From NCBI RefSeq assembly GCF_038002345.1, contig NZ_JBBOCJ010000001.1, forward strand, positions 5,766,001-5,830,000: a stretch of 64,000 nucleotides of DNA, written 5' to 3'. The DNA comes from Paenibacillus sp. FSL M7-0420. GTDB taxonomy: Bacteria > Bacillota > Bacilli > Paenibacillales > Paenibacillaceae. The position numbers and the translations under genes are program-made. Below are positions 15,384 to 24,613 of the stretch, piece by piece. Position 1 is the stretch's first letter. Every line of letters begins with the position of its first letter. The notes under the pieces were generated by a model. It was not told the origin of the DNA and did not search any database. It was given only the letters and a program-made list of their open reading frames with translations.

Positions 15384-15842
15384 TTATTTCTTGTCAATCA
15401 GCTTGAAATCGTCAAAATGGAACTCCGGCGATACGATGCAGGAGACGAGTGCCGGTTCTTCACCCAGCGGGCGGGCGGCCTGCCATACGCCTGGAGGAAT
15501 CACTACCTGCGGCTGCTGGCCCGCAGCGATATCCAGACCCAGGATAACCTCCGTTACGTTCTCCGGCTCTGCGCCATTGCCTCCCAGATTAAGCACGATC
15601 GGGCTGCCGGAATGATACAGCCAGATTTCGGAGGACAGCACAGTGTGCCAATCCGAACTCTCGTCAGCATGAAGCAGGAAATAAATCGATGAAGCTGAAG
15701 CACGCGGGCCCGAATAAGCCTCGCCCAGCGTGTCCCGGGGAATCTCAAACGGAGAATTCCAAAGTCTCTTGTACCATCCGCCTTCCACGTGGGGCTGCAG
15801 CCCCAGGGTTTCTACGAGCGGGGAAATTTCTTTTTGCGTCAC
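15384..15842 (-). CDS. Cupin-fold protein of the DUF985 family
   Basis: The 152-residue protein begins with a helix (SPLVETLGLQPHVEGGWYKR) containing the family signature HVEGGWY. The double-stranded beta-helix follows, with SSIYFLLHADESSDWHTVLS, EIWLYHSGSPIVL and the late motif VIPPGVWQAARP. The histidine/tryptophan pattern marks it as the DUF985 cupin (YML079-like), whose true substrate is unsettled; sugar-nucleotide isomerase-like folds are relatives. It is a single gene between the reductase and the slipin gene. Confidence 0.85.
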   Translation of the reverse strand: MTQKEISPLVETLGLQPHVEGGWYKRLWNSPFEIPRDTLGEAYSGPRASASSIYFLLHADESSDWHTVLSSEIWLYHSGSPIVLNLGGNGAEPENVTEVILGLDIAAGQQPQVVIPPGVWQAARPLGEEPALVSCIVSPEFHFDDFKLIDKK

Positions 15843-15987
15843 GGTATCTTCTCCTTCAAGTTCTGCACAGCGGCAAAACAGTCTTCATAAGCAAAGGCTT
15901 AAGAGGTACAAGAGTACCTGCTAAGCCTCGGCCTGATTGTGCTATTAACTGTAACGGAATCTTCAGCAATTGTAAATTGTCTTACGC

Positions 15988-16923
15988 TTATTTGCCTTCT
16001 TTGCTGGCCTTGAATACTTCGGCGATCGCTCCCAGGCTGCCCAGTGTCTCCACCGCACTGGTCGGCAGGAATATTTTGTTCGCAGGTCCCTTAGAGATGT
16101 CAGTCAAGGCTTCAAAGGATTGATAAGCCAGCACTCTTTCATCCAGTCCTGCGCTGGCAATCATGGCAATCCGGGCTTTCTCCGCCATCGCGACTGCTTC
16201 AATCGCCTTGGCCTGGCCGAGGGCTTCCAGCTCCTGCGCCTGACCGAGACCTTCCGCCTGACGGATGCGGGCTTCCTTATCGCCTTCCGCCTTCAGGATC
16301 TTACTCTGCTTATCCCCTTCAGCACGAAGGATCATATCCTGCTTGGCGGCTTCCGCCTCCAGAACAATCGCGCGCTTGCTGCGTTCTGCCTTCATCTGTT
16401 TGTCCATGGCTTCCTGAATATCGAGCGGCGGCTTGATGTCGATAACTTCGACACGCTCAATGCGCACGCCCCACTTCTCTGTCGCTTCATCCAGCGCGAG
16501 ACGGATGTCGGAGGAGATTTTCTCACGGCCGGACAAGGTCTCATCCAGCTCCAGCTTACCAATAATCTGACGCATGGTGGCTGTGGAGATATTCCGTACC
16601 CCGTACACATAATCGGAGATTCCGTACGTTGCTTCTTCCGGACCTACCACCTGATAGAAGATAATCGTATCGATCTGCACCTGCACGTTATCCTTCGTGA
16701 TTACCGTCTGCGGCGGTACATTCGCCTGTTGAATCCGCAGGTCATGGTAGACCCGCACCTGATCAATTACCGGAATGAGAATATTCAGACCTGGTGTGAG
16801 CAGACGGTGGAATTTACCCAGACGCTCTACAACTCCAACTCTTTGCTGCGGGACAATCTTGATCGTCATTGCGATAAATACTACGACAACAACAATAATA
16901 ATTCCGATAATTATCAATTCCAT
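15988..16923 (-). CDS. SPFH/band-7 slipin (paraslipin, QmcA-like)
   Basis: This is a membrane-anchored scaffold protein. An N-terminal span (MELIIIGIIIVVVVVFIAMT) is followed by the SPFH core (VPQQRVGVVERLGKFHRLLT, and IKPPLDIQEAMDKQMKAER). A long alanine/glutamate-rich coiled coil follows (ILKAEGDKEARIRQAEGLGQ). The ATG at 16923 shares one base with the NfeD stop (TAATG) and has GGGGGGAT upstream. A start at 16941 would lie inside nfeD without a site. NfeD-slipin pairs are a known operon type for membrane domain organisation or membrane protein quality control. Confidence 0.92.
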   Translation of the reverse strand: MELIIIGIIIVVVVVFIAMTIKIVPQQRVGVVERLGKFHRLLTPGLNILIPVIDQVRVYHDLRIQQANVPPQTVITKDNVQVQIDTIIFYQVVGPEEATYGISDYVYGVRNISTATMRQIIGKLELDETLSGREKISSDIRLALDEATEKWGVRIERVEVIDIKPPLDIQEAMDKQMKAERSKRAIVLEAEAAKQDMILRAEGDKQSKILKAEGDKEARIRQAEGLGQAQELEALGQAKAIEAVAMAEKARIAMIASAGLDERVLAYQSFEALTDISKGPANKIFLPTSAVETLGSLGAIAEVFKASKEGK

Positions 16924-17357
16924 TAGTACATATCCCCCCATCGTTCTACTTCAATAATGGTAGTGCTTCTTCTTACTACAATTACCTGCTGACCCTTACC
17001 CAGTGCCACTGTTGAGGTTGCACTCCATGTATCGCCGCCAATCTTGACCTGCCCGTAACGGCCAGGCTCAATCGGTTCGGTCACCAGACCCTGTCTGCCG
17101 ATAATCTCGGTACCCGTATCCTTGAAGCCCCGCGCATTGCGCAGCCGCTCAGACAAAGGCTTGGTGAAGAACGTCAGGACCAGGGCTAACAGCGAACCTG
17201 CTACGACCTGCAGCAGCCATGCATCCGGCAGCACAAGCGCAACCAGTCCGGCAGCCAAGGCTCCCAGGCTAAGCCATAACAAATAGAATGTAAACGTAAA
17301 CATCTCTACAACAAACAAGACGCCAGCGGCAATTAACCACAATACCCACATACTCAT
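16923..17357 (-). CDS. NfeD-family membrane protein
   Basis: The product has 144 residues with two or three hydrophobic spans (LIAAGVLFVVEMFTFTFYLL, LSLGALAAGLVALVLP, VVAGSLLALVLTFF). A C-terminal OB-fold domain follows with the conserved GRQGLVTEPIEPGRYGQVKI and WSATS. This is the short NfeD form without a protease domain. The ATG at 17357 has AAGGTGG upstream; a GTG at 17372 is possible. It is the first gene of a two-gene operon with the slipin. Confidence 0.88.
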   Translation of the reverse strand: MSMWVLWLIAAGVLFVVEMFTFTFYLLWLSLGALAAGLVALVLPDAWLLQVVAGSLLALVLTFFTKPLSERLRNARGFKDTGTEIIGRQGLVTEPIEPGRYGQVKIGGDTWSATSTVALGKGQQVIVVRRSTTIIEVERWGDMY

Positions 17358-17671
17358 TGGTGAACCCACCACCTTCCGCTATATACTACTATAACGAAAT
17401 AATCGGCATCACGTTTCACAAATTTTTAGAGGCCGGGACAGCCGCCTGTCTGTTCATTATATTTCAGCCTGTGGAAGCTTATGAACCTTAAGCGGGATAC
17501 AGGACGGCTAAATTGTATTTAAACATAAATATATCCAATCGAAGCGAAAATAACTCATGAACCGGAATTTCCGTACCCGGGAGCTCGCGGCAGATGAAGC
17601 AAGTGTCTGCTCACGCTTTCTATTAGCAAACAGAATCGTACGCAGCAGCACAACCTGTTCAGAAAAACACA

Positions 17672-17706
17672 AAAACGGTGCCAGCTTAAAGCCGGCACCG
17701 TTCCTT
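17672..17706 (-). terminator. Terminator of the chitinase gene
   Basis: AACGGTGCCGGCTTTAAGCTGGCACCGTT forms a near-perfect stem on the minus strand followed by TTTG. The rest of the gap 17358-17766 shows no gene. Confidence 0.85.
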
Positions 17707-17766
17707 CTTCTATACTTAGGCATATTCATGCCTTATGGCTGGATTTCCGCGCTGCCCGCTCCGCCT

Positions 17767-19689
17767 TTAGTTCAGCTTCCAGAGCGCAGGAGTGACATTC
17801 GGTTCCCAGCCGGCAAGTGAGGTATGCGCCTGCAGGCAGGTGTAGGATTGGCCGCTGTACGTTACGGTACTGCCGACACTATAAGCGGTGCCCGCTTTCC
17901 AGGCAGCAGCGCCTGGGGTAGCCGAAGGGACTGGCGTCACTACAGGCGTAGACGTTGGCGCTACTGTTGGCGTAGCCGAAGGGCTTACTGTCGGGAGTGG
18001 CGTAGCTGTCGGCTGCGGAGTAGCGTTACCGCAGGTTCCGGTCACCCGCCATACCCCGGAGGTACCGCTGAGGTCCGGCCGTTCTCCTTGTGTCCACCAC
18101 TGGGCTTGGTACAGCAGCCCGCCATAGGAGACTTGCTGGCCCTGTGTGTAGACAGCGGTGGAACTCCAGGCTGCCGTAGAGCATTGCCCCGGCGTAGCCG
18201 TTGGCGTCACGGTTGCGGTCGGCGTAGCCGTTGGCTTTACCGTTGCCGTTGGCGTCACGGTCGCGGTCGGCGTAGCCGATGGCTTCACCGTTGCTGTCGG
18301 CGTCACTGTCGCGGTCGGCACCGGCGTAGGCGTTGGTGTCACCACTCCGCCACCCAGCTCTGCGCTGAGCTTGGTCTGCAGCGTCTTGTTGCGGTCTCCG
18401 CTGGTCTCCCAGAACATCGCACCGGCCAGGCCCTTGGATTTCAGGTAACTGGCTTTGTAGCCGATGGATTCAGCATCATCATAGCTGATGAAGGTCTGGT
18501 TGGACGGGTTGTAGAGATAAGGGACCTTGGAGGTGTTGTTCCAGTAACGGGTATAACCATTCTTATTAATGTAATTGGCTTCCAGATCACTGAAATCGTA
18601 GTTGCCCTTCTCCCAGGTTCCGGTGGAAGAGATCCCGGCGGATACCTGATATTGCCCGTTCCCCGCAGCAGGAGCCCCGCCCCAGCCCCGGCCGTAGAAC
18701 GGCATGCCGAGCACCAGCTTATTCGCCGGTACGCCTGCACTCAGATAGCTGGTCACCGCCTTATCGATATTATAGTTCGCCGGCTCGGTCAATCCTGACG
18801 AAGCGGCTGCCGGGTCATAATACAGCGGCGCATTGTGGCCGGTAGTAGGGTTCCAGCTGCCGTTAAAGTCATAAGTCATAATGTTGATCCAGTCCACCAC
18901 GGAGGCGATTCCGCTGAGATTGTTATTCTGGATGTAAGTGGGGCCTGCACCGGAGGCAATGGTCAGGAGATACGTTTTGCCGTCGGCAGCTCCGGCGGCA
19001 TTCAGCTTCTCACGGATCTTCTGGAGCAGCAGGATGTAGTTCTGCTTATCCTCGGGGCGGTAGCTGTTGCCCGCAAGTCCGCCGCTGACCGGGTATTCCC
19101 AGTCCAGATCGACGCCGTCCATCTTGTATTTACGGATGAAATCCACGGAGGAATTGGCGAATACCTCGCGGGTTGCCGCAGTTGCAGCCACATCCGAGAA
19201 GCGGTTGGACCAGGTCCAGCCTCCGACAGAGATCATTGTCTTCAGGTTCGGATTCTTCTCCTTCAGCTTCCAGAGCTGCTTCAGATTCCCCTTGATCGGG
19301 TCATCCCATTTGTCATCGCCGAAGCTTTTCTGGGCATCGATCCAGGGATCGCCCAGCACTACTGTACCGTTGGGGACGCTGATCGCCTGTCCCTGCTCGT
19401 TCTGGCAGGACCAGGTGACCGGATTCGGTCCGGTCGGATCGGGATTGCCGTGTATGCCGTTCCAGCAGATGTCGGCAAAGGCATAGTTGATGACATTCAT
19501 TTTGCCGGGATCGATATCGGTGACATTATAAGCCCGCCCGTAGGCGGCCCATGAAGCATAGTAGCCGACAATCTTGTAGTTACCGGCTGCATGAACAGTC
19601 CTGCTATTTGCACCAAAGGCCGAAAAAAGAGTAAGGAAAAGGACTGCCGCCAAGCCAAGCACAAAGGATTTGCTTTTGATAAAGGCCAT
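17767..19689 (-). CDS. Secreted GH18 chitinase with two CBM5/12 chitin-binding modules
   Basis: This enzyme hydrolyses chitin outside the cell. Order: a signal peptide (MAFIKSKSFVLGLAAVLFLT ... VHAA, about 1-37); a GH18 TIM barrel with KIVGYYASWAAYGRAY, SVGGWTWSNRF and the catalytic DGVDLDWEYP; MPFYGRGW; then a Pro/Thr linker. A CBM5/12 with AAWSSTAVYTQGQQVSYGG follows, then a second linker, and a last CBM5/12 (AAWKAGTAYSVGSTVTYSGQ) ending WKLN. GGGGAGGTAATCACGAA precedes the ATG at 19689; an upstream ATG (19713) contains that site. The linkers are PT-repeats (TATVTPTATVKP) with 18-bp tandem repeats in the DNA. It stands alone with its own terminator. Confidence 0.96.
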   Translation of the reverse strand: MAFIKSKSFVLGLAAVLFLTLFSAFGANSRTVHAAGNYKIVGYYASWAAYGRAYNVTDIDPGKMNVINYAFADICWNGIHGNPDPTGPNPVTWSCQNEQGQAISVPNGTVVLGDPWIDAQKSFGDDKWDDPIKGNLKQLWKLKEKNPNLKTMISVGGWTWSNRFSDVAATAATREVFANSSVDFIRKYKMDGVDLDWEYPVSGGLAGNSYRPEDKQNYILLLQKIREKLNAAGAADGKTYLLTIASGAGPTYIQNNNLSGIASVVDWINIMTYDFNGSWNPTTGHNAPLYYDPAAASSGLTEPANYNIDKAVTSYLSAGVPANKLVLGMPFYGRGWGGAPAAGNGQYQVSAGISSTGTWEKGNYDFSDLEANYINKNGYTRYWNNTSKVPYLYNPSNQTFISYDDAESIGYKASYLKSKGLAGAMFWETSGDRNKTLQTKLSAELGGGVVTPTPTPVPTATVTPTATVKPSATPTATVTPTATVKPTATPTATVTPTATPGQCSTAAWSSTAVYTQGQQVSYGGLLYQAQWWTQGERPDLSGTSGVWRVTGTCGNATPQPTATPLPTVSPSATPTVAPTSTPVVTPVPSATPGAAAWKAGTAYSVGSTVTYSGQSYTCLQAHTSLAGWEPNVTPALWKLN

Positions 19690-20115
19690 TTCGTGATTAC
19701 CTCCCCGTTTCAATGCGTAACCTGTAAGCCTGCTTCATGGACATACATGCGCCTCTGCCATCAAGGATATTAAGTGACCGTTCTTCCCTTGCCGCGAATG
19801 AGAAAGCTCAACGTTCACCTCCCGGACCCGATTGACCTTGACCTTCACCCTGTGAAACTATTAAATTCCTTGCAGTGTCGCTGGTAGACTAGCAATATAC
19901 AGCTCAAAAAAGCACAGTTCAGCAGCATACGGATCACTCGCTCCGCTGCGGTAGCATTGTTGTTTGGTACAGGGCAGGGTGGATGGATTGCGGCGATTGG
20001 CGGAAGGATGCAGGATCTGCGAAGGGGTGAAGTCAACTCTTATTCTCATACAAAGCCGGAGGATATGCTAGGGATAAATTTCCATAATCAGGGGGGATTA
20101 TTATCTAAAAAACAG
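19690..20115. other. Intergenic region upstream of the chitinase gene
   Basis: No convincing gene is seen. Short open frames on both strands lack ribosome binding sites. The region must hold the chitinase promoter, but I cannot single out a consensus one. Confidence 0.5.
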
Positions 20116-20155
20116 AAGCAGCCCCAAGCATATTCTGCTTACGGGGCTGCTTCCA
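20115..20155 (-). terminator. Terminator of the gerM-rph-rdgB cluster
   Basis: On the minus strand GGAAGCAGCCCCGTAAGCA and its partner TGCTTGGGGCTGCTTC form a long stem, followed by TGTTTTTTAG. It lies 16 bp after the rdgB stop. Confidence 0.85.
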
Positions 20156-20170
20156 TAGGTACCAAATATT

Positions 20171-20812
20171 CTATTGACCGCCGCTCTGCGCGGCAGCAAG
20201 CTTCTCGGTCAGACGCCGCAGCGCCGTCCCGCGGTGGCTGACCGCCTGCTTCTCCTCAAGCGTCAGCTGAGCCATCGTCTTCTCGTATTCCGGGAGATAG
20301 AACAGCGGGTCATAGCCGAAACCGCCGGCACCCGCCGGCTCTGAGGTAATCCAGCCTTCGACCGTACCTTCAGCCGTCCATTCCCGGCCGTCCGCCGGAT
20401 CATAGAGCGACAGGGCACAGACGAACCGGGCGGGGCTCAGCAGCGGCTGTCCGGTATCCTCACCCTGCTTCAGCCGCTCCAGCTCGCTCATCAGCTTCAG
20501 ATTATTCGCCTCATCATCCGCCGCCTCACCGGCATAGCGGGCCGAGTACACGCCGGGGCTTCCGTCCAGCGCCTCTACGCAGAGACCGGAATCGTCTGCC
20601 AGCACAGGCAGCCCAAGAGCGTCCCCTACGGCGCGGGATTTCTTGAAGGCATTCTCGGCAAAAGTGGCCCCGTCCTCGACCACATCCGGCAGATCCGGGT
20701 AGTCATACATGCTTTTGACCGTAAGTCCCAATGGAGCAAAGGCATGCTGGAACTCCCGCACCTTGCCTTTGTTCTTCGTCGCGACAATCAGAACTCCGCT
20801 GCCGGACTTCAT
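20171..20812 (-). CDS. rdgB: dITP/XTP pyrophosphatase (RdgB/HAM1, YsnA)
   Basis: The enzyme removes non-canonical purine triphosphates (dITP, XTP) from the nucleotide pool. Motifs are LIVATKNKGKVREF (start of the fold), TFAENAFKKSRAV, VLADDSGLCVEALDG with the metal-binding acidic residues, SARYAG, GFGYDPLFYLPEY and VSHRGTALRRL. The length of 213 is slightly above the usual 195-205. The ATG at 20812 lies inside the rph stop region, with AAGAGGTGTAGG as its site, so translation is coupled to rph. Confidence 0.95.
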   Translation of the reverse strand: MKSGSGVLIVATKNKGKVREFQHAFAPLGLTVKSMYDYPDLPDVVEDGATFAENAFKKSRAVGDALGLPVLADDSGLCVEALDGSPGVYSARYAGEAADDEANNLKLMSELERLKQGEDTGQPLLSPARFVCALSLYDPADGREWTAEGTVEGWITSEPAGAGGFGYDPLFYLPEYEKTMAQLTLEEKQAVSHRGTALRRLTEKLAAAQSGGQ

Positions 20813-20813
20813 C

Positions 20814-21572
20814 CTACACCTCTTGGCCGGTCTGGCCGGCAGGGATTTTGAGCGTGATGGCGCCAAGGACTTCTTTTTGCACAGCGATCAGCTCGTAGAT
20901 CCCCTTCTCTCCGAGACCCAGCAGCTGGTCCAGCTCCTGGCGGGTGAACGGCCGCTCTTCGCCCGTGCCCTGAACCTCAACGAAAGCGCCGCTGCCCGTC
21001 ATGACCACGTTCATATCCACCTTCGCCTTGGAATCCTCTTCATAATTCAGATCGAGCAGCGTCTTGTCGCCAACGACACCCACACTGATGGCTGCCAGGT
21101 AGTCTGTAATCGGGAAGACCGTCAGCTTATTCTGGAGGGCAAGCTTGTTCATGGCGAAGGCCATCGCTACAAAAGCACCCGTGATCGAAGCCGTCCGCGT
21201 TCCCCCGTCCGCCTGAATCACATCACAGTCCAGCGTAATACTGCGTTCGCCGAGCGCCTGCAGATTCACCACCGAACGCAGGGCCCGTCCGATCAGGCGC
21301 TGGATTTCCATGGTCCGCCCGGTCAGCTTGCCGCGTGCCGCTTCACGCTGGTTGCGGGTCTGGGTCGCGCGGGGAAGCATCGAATATTCGGCGGTTACCC
21401 AGCCCTTGCCTTGTCCTTTCAGAAACGGCGGGACCTTCTCATCCACAGTTGCCGTACAGATAACCTTGGTATCTCCCATCTCAATGATGACGGAGCCTTC
21501 TGCATATTTGTTGGTTTGGGTCGTTATCGTCAGTGGCCGGAGCTGGTCTTCGTTGCGTCCGTTTGATCTCAT
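20814..21572 (-). CDS. rph: Ribonuclease PH
   Basis: This phosphate-dependent 3'-5' exoribonuclease trims tRNA 3' ends. [40 protein letters not shown], the phosphate/RNA-binding [20 protein letters not shown], and [19 protein letters not shown] are all typical, as is the 252-residue length. The order gerM-rph-rdgB is the same as in Bacillus subtilis, which supports all three names. Confidence 0.96.
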   Translation of the reverse strand: MRSNGRNEDQLRPLTITTQTNKYAEGSVIIEMGDTKVICTATVDEKVPPFLKGQGKGWVTAEYSMLPRATQTRNQREAARGKLTGRTMEIQRLIGRALRSVVNLQALGERSITLDCDVIQADGGTRTASITGAFVAMAFAMNKLALQNKLTVFPITDYLAAISVGVVGDKTLLDLNYEEDSKAKVDMNVVMTGSGAFVEVQGTGEERPFTRQELDQLLGLGEKGIYELIAVQKEVLGAITLKIPAGQTGQEV

Positions 21573-21763
21573 CTTTTCTGCCTCCTACATCGTATAGCGC
21601 AAAGTTTGGGTATGCATTCATCCGTATCTTATACGCAGAAACGGGTGCCGCCCCCTATGGAAGAGAACGGCACCGCTGCTCCTGACCCGTTATTCGGATG
21701 AACAATACTTTATTCTATCAAAGAGTAGGCACAAAAGCATCTTTTTAAACCGGCGGCTTCGGC

Positions 21764-22888
21764 CTAAAGCGGCAGCTCGTTCACATATTCCGGCGCGGAG
21801 ACCGGCTGGCCGTAATCGACGTTATTGGTGCCCGTAACCGTATCCTTGCCGTTCAGGCGGATCTGTACCAGCGAATCATCTGTATTCTGGGCCACCGTCA
21901 GCACAACCGACTCCAGCATCTCCTCGGGAATGCTTGTGCTGCCTTTGAACATATCATCGGTCAGCGATACGGTGACTACCCCGTTCTGCCCTGCTTTTAC
22001 AGAATCAACTACCGTTCCCTGCGTCATGACCATCTCCAGGCCGTTCTCGGACTGCGGTCCGGCAATCAGCTCGCTCAGAGCTGCCTTCACCGTATCCCCG
22101 CCAGCGGGTACAAAACGGGTAACCGGAACATAATACTGATGGCCGCTATCCGGTGAAGCTGCAGCGAAATAGACCGTAACCGCGCTGGAATTCATCATCA
22201 ATGCGTTATGCTTCGGCAGGTTAATGCCCATTGTACGGGACAGCGGGCGATCCAGCGGTGTACCCTGCAGCGGCATTTCAGTCAGCTTTTTGCCATCGAC
22301 CCAGAGCTGTACTCCCTTGATGTCATCCTGCCCGGTCAGTGTCCAGGTCAGCGCTTCAAGGATTTTGCGTTCATCTGATGGATCGTAGTCGTTAAACGCC
22401 GAGTTGAATTCAACAATTGCTACATGATCCTGACCGACCGACACCTGGTTCACCTTCGTTCCTGCGGGCAGTACGCCCTGGAAGCCCTTAGGCAGAGCAG
22501 AGGCGTAATCCCCCTTGCTGACCAGTGCCGTGAGGGAATTCTTCAGCATGACCGTATCCTCGCTTTTCGGAAAAGACAGAGCCACCGGAGCCAGCAGACC
22601 GTTCTGATCCTCCAGATACACAGTAGTCCGCTCCCCGGCTACAGCAGGCGCACCGGTATCCTTCACCCCGGCAGACAGATCAGTCTCATCCATGGAGGCC
22701 GGTCCGAATACACCGGTATCCAGCGTATCTTCCCCGCTCACTTGCAGCATTTGCGCTTCTACGGCGGCGGGAGGCGGGTCCACAGCGGCGGATTCTGAAC
22801 CGAACAGACTGCAGCCGGAGAGCACAAGCGGAACGGCCAGCAGGCAAGCCGCAGACGCCCCGCGGAGGTGTTTCACTGGTTTCATCAA
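21764..22888 (-). CDS. gerM: GerM-type spore germination lipoprotein with two GerMN domains
   Basis: The lipoprotein signal ends in LVLSGC (about residue 26). Two related GerMN domains follow: residues about 90-200 (AVVAGERTTVYLEDQNG ... NDYDPSDERKILEALTWTLT) and about 235-350 (SAVTVYFAAASPDSGHQYYV ... ALSELIAGPQSENGLEM). GerM works in sporulation and germination, probably at the spore envelope. The first codon may be the TTG at 22888 or the ATG next to it; AAAGGGG precedes both. Gene order with rph and rdgB is conserved with Bacillus. Confidence 0.9.
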   Translation of the reverse strand: MMKPVKHLRGASAACLLAVPLVLSGCSLFGSESAAVDPPPAAVEAQMLQVSGEDTLDTGVFGPASMDETDLSAGVKDTGAPAVAGERTTVYLEDQNGLLAPVALSFPKSEDTVMLKNSLTALVSKGDYASALPKGFQGVLPAGTKVNQVSVGQDHVAIVEFNSAFNDYDPSDERKILEALTWTLTGQDDIKGVQLWVDGKKLTEMPLQGTPLDRPLSRTMGINLPKHNALMMNSSAVTVYFAAASPDSGHQYYVPVTRFVPAGGDTVKAALSELIAGPQSENGLEMVMTQGTVVDSVKAGQNGVVTVSLTDDMFKGSTSIPEEMLESVVLTVAQNTDDSLVQIRLNGKDTVTGTNNVDYGQPVSAPEYVNELPL

Positions 22889-23081
22889 TCTTCATTACCC
22901 CTTTCTAGCGTTAAGATCAGTTTGTACTGCTATGTATACGAGCCCTGTGTCCAAAAAATAACAACAGCTTATCCTAAATTACAGAAGTTCTATTCCGGAC
23001 GTTTCTGGACATCGGTCTGCCGCTTGCGTACAATTTAATACATACCCACATCACATCCGACTCACGAATGGAGGACTTCCT

Positions 23082-23681
23082 ATGACTGATGCCAAAATTC
23101 CTTACAGCCTCAACAGCAAAGCCGTTGCCGAAGCGACCCGGCACTGGCTGCACAAGCGCGGGGTAACCCTGGAGGAAATTGCAGAGCTTGTCATGCTGCT
23201 GCAGAAGAAGTACTATCCGGGCCTGACTATGGAGGAATGTATTCATAACGTTGAGATGGTTCTCAGCAAGCGTGAGGTGCAAAATGCGGTTCTGACCGGC
23301 ATCCAGCTCGATGTGCTGGCGGAGGAGGGCAAGCTGTTCTCGCCGCTGCAGGATATGATTGAGAACGATGAAGGATTGTACGGGGTAGACGAGATTCTCG
23401 CCTTCTCTATCGTTAATGTATACGGCAGTATCGGCTTCACCAACTATGGTTATGTGGACAAGCTCAAGCCGGGCGTACTGGAGAGGCTGAATGACAAAAC
23501 CACCGGCCAGATCCATACCTATCTGGATGATATCGTAGGTGCTGTAGCCGCAGCGGCCAGCAGCCGGATTGCCCACCGCAAGCAGGCGGAACGCGAGCAG
23601 GAGCTGGGCCTGCCCCATGCCCCGGAGGACGCGGAAGAGGCTGCACGGCGCAGCCGGCTGGAGGAGACGGAGCCGGAATAA
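23082..23681 (+). CDS. yutG: Phosphatidylglycerophosphatase A family protein (YutG-like)
   Basis: The sequence follows B. subtilis YutG closely: REVQNAVLTGIQLDVLAE, YGVDEILAFSIVNVYGSIGF, TNYGYVDKLKPGVL, TTGQIHTYLDDIVGAVAAAA. PgpA-type enzymes dephosphorylate phosphatidylglycerophosphate in phospholipid synthesis; these YutG-type proteins lack obvious membrane spans, so the role in this form is less certain. It carries an extra charged C-terminal tail (KQAEREQELGLPHAPEDAEE). GGAGGACTTCCT precedes the ATG. It may be co-transcribed with the next gene. Confidence 0.88.
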   Translation: MTDAKIPYSLNSKAVAEATRHWLHKRGVTLEEIAELVMLLQKKYYPGLTMEECIHNVEMVLSKREVQNAVLTGIQLDVLAEEGKLFSPLQDMIENDEGLYGVDEILAFSIVNVYGSIGFTNYGYVDKLKPGVLERLNDKTTGQIHTYLDDIVGAVAAAASSRIAHRKQAEREQELGLPHAPEDAEEAARRSRLEETEPE

Positions 23682-23716
23682 GACGAGAGCTGCTATTTAT
23701 AAAAGAAAGGTGCGAA

Positions 23717-24538
23717 ATGTGCATGACCTATTCGTTCGTAGTGGAGCCGCTGGCCGTCCAGGATTTCGAGAGTGAGGATGAGCGGATTGAGCGGTGTAAG
23801 GAATGGAATCTTCTGCCCGGTTCAGCCACCCGGGTCAAGACTTATCTGTACAAACGGCAGGGCCTGACCCTGCCTTGTGAAATTATAGGGTTTGTGGATA
23901 ATCAGACGGTGGTGGTCCAGTTCGAGAATAAGCAGCAGCATTGTATCCACCCGGCGTACCTCAAAGAAATGCAGACCGCCAGCTTCGGCCAGCGCGCACA
24001 AGCGGCGGCAGATGCACGGTCCGAGGACCCGGCAGAAGCTGCCGGAGAGGAGTTGCTGGAGAACCAGCCGGTTGAGGAGGTTCGCGGTGAGGCTGAGGTG
24101 GAGGGTGCGGGGAGTGCTGGTGCTGTGGAGCGTTCAGAGAGCGGGAGTGCTGCTGAAGGCGTGACTGCTGCGGAGACAGCAGCTCTTGAAGAGAAGCCGC
24201 GCAAGCCAGCCGCCTCCAAAAAGAAGCCCGCCCTGCAGCTGCCGGAAGACAAGCTCAAGATTACAGCGGTTGTCAAGGAATTCACGACCGTTCCCAACCA
24301 CTTTTCGGATAACGATGATGAAGTGATTATCTATGACAATGTAGCGATAGAAGGGCATGAGCTGGCCATTGACGAAGTCTGGTCAAGCCATAGTGCCACG
24401 CTGAAGAAGCTGGAGCTGAAGGAGGGCGACCCTGTTTCTTTTGAAGCGAAGATTGTGGCTAAGAAGCTCTCCCAGCACCCGGTCAAATACAAAATCAACA
24501 ACCCGTCCAAGATGAAGGTGATCCAGCCGGATTCCTAG
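23717..24538 (+). CDS. Hypothetical protein, 273 aa, two domains joined by an Ala/Glu-rich linker
   Basis: I do not recognise this gene. The N-terminal part (1-85) has beta-strand patterning (TLPCEIIGFVDNQTVVVQFE). A low-complexity alanine/glutamate/valine stretch (about 90-170) follows, then a Lys-rich segment (KPRKPAASKKKPALQLPEDK). The C-terminal domain (about 180-273; KITAVVKEFTTVPNHFSDND ... EGDPVSFEAKIVAKKLSQHP) alternates strands in a manner that could be an OB- or SH3-like barrel, but that is only a guess. AGAAAGGTGCGAA precedes the ATG. The linker is unlike its neighbours in composition, which suggests expansion. Confidence 0.7.
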   Translation: MCMTYSFVVEPLAVQDFESEDERIERCKEWNLLPGSATRVKTYLYKRQGLTLPCEIIGFVDNQTVVVQFENKQQHCIHPAYLKEMQTASFGQRAQAAADARSEDPAEAAGEELLENQPVEEVRGEAEVEGAGSAGAVERSESGSAAEGVTAAETAALEEKPRKPAASKKKPALQLPEDKLKITAVVKEFTTVPNHFSDNDDEVIIYDNVAIEGHELAIDEVWSSHSATLKKLELKEGDPVSFEAKIVAKKLSQHPVKYKINNPSKMKVIQPDS

Positions 24539-24546
24539 GAATGGGA

Positions 24547-24613
24547 TAACCGCAGGCCACTGGACGACACCGGCAGCTCATTGTCTAGGGCAGAGCGTCC
24601 AGCGGCTGCGGTC
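24547..24613. terminator. Hairpin between convergent genes
   Basis: ACCGCAGGCCACTGGACG (24547-24564) pairs imperfectly with CGTCCAGCGGCTGCGGT (24597-24613). The right arm overlaps the last codons of the tetR-type gene. There is no long T-run, so termination is likely but not certain. Confidence 0.45.
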
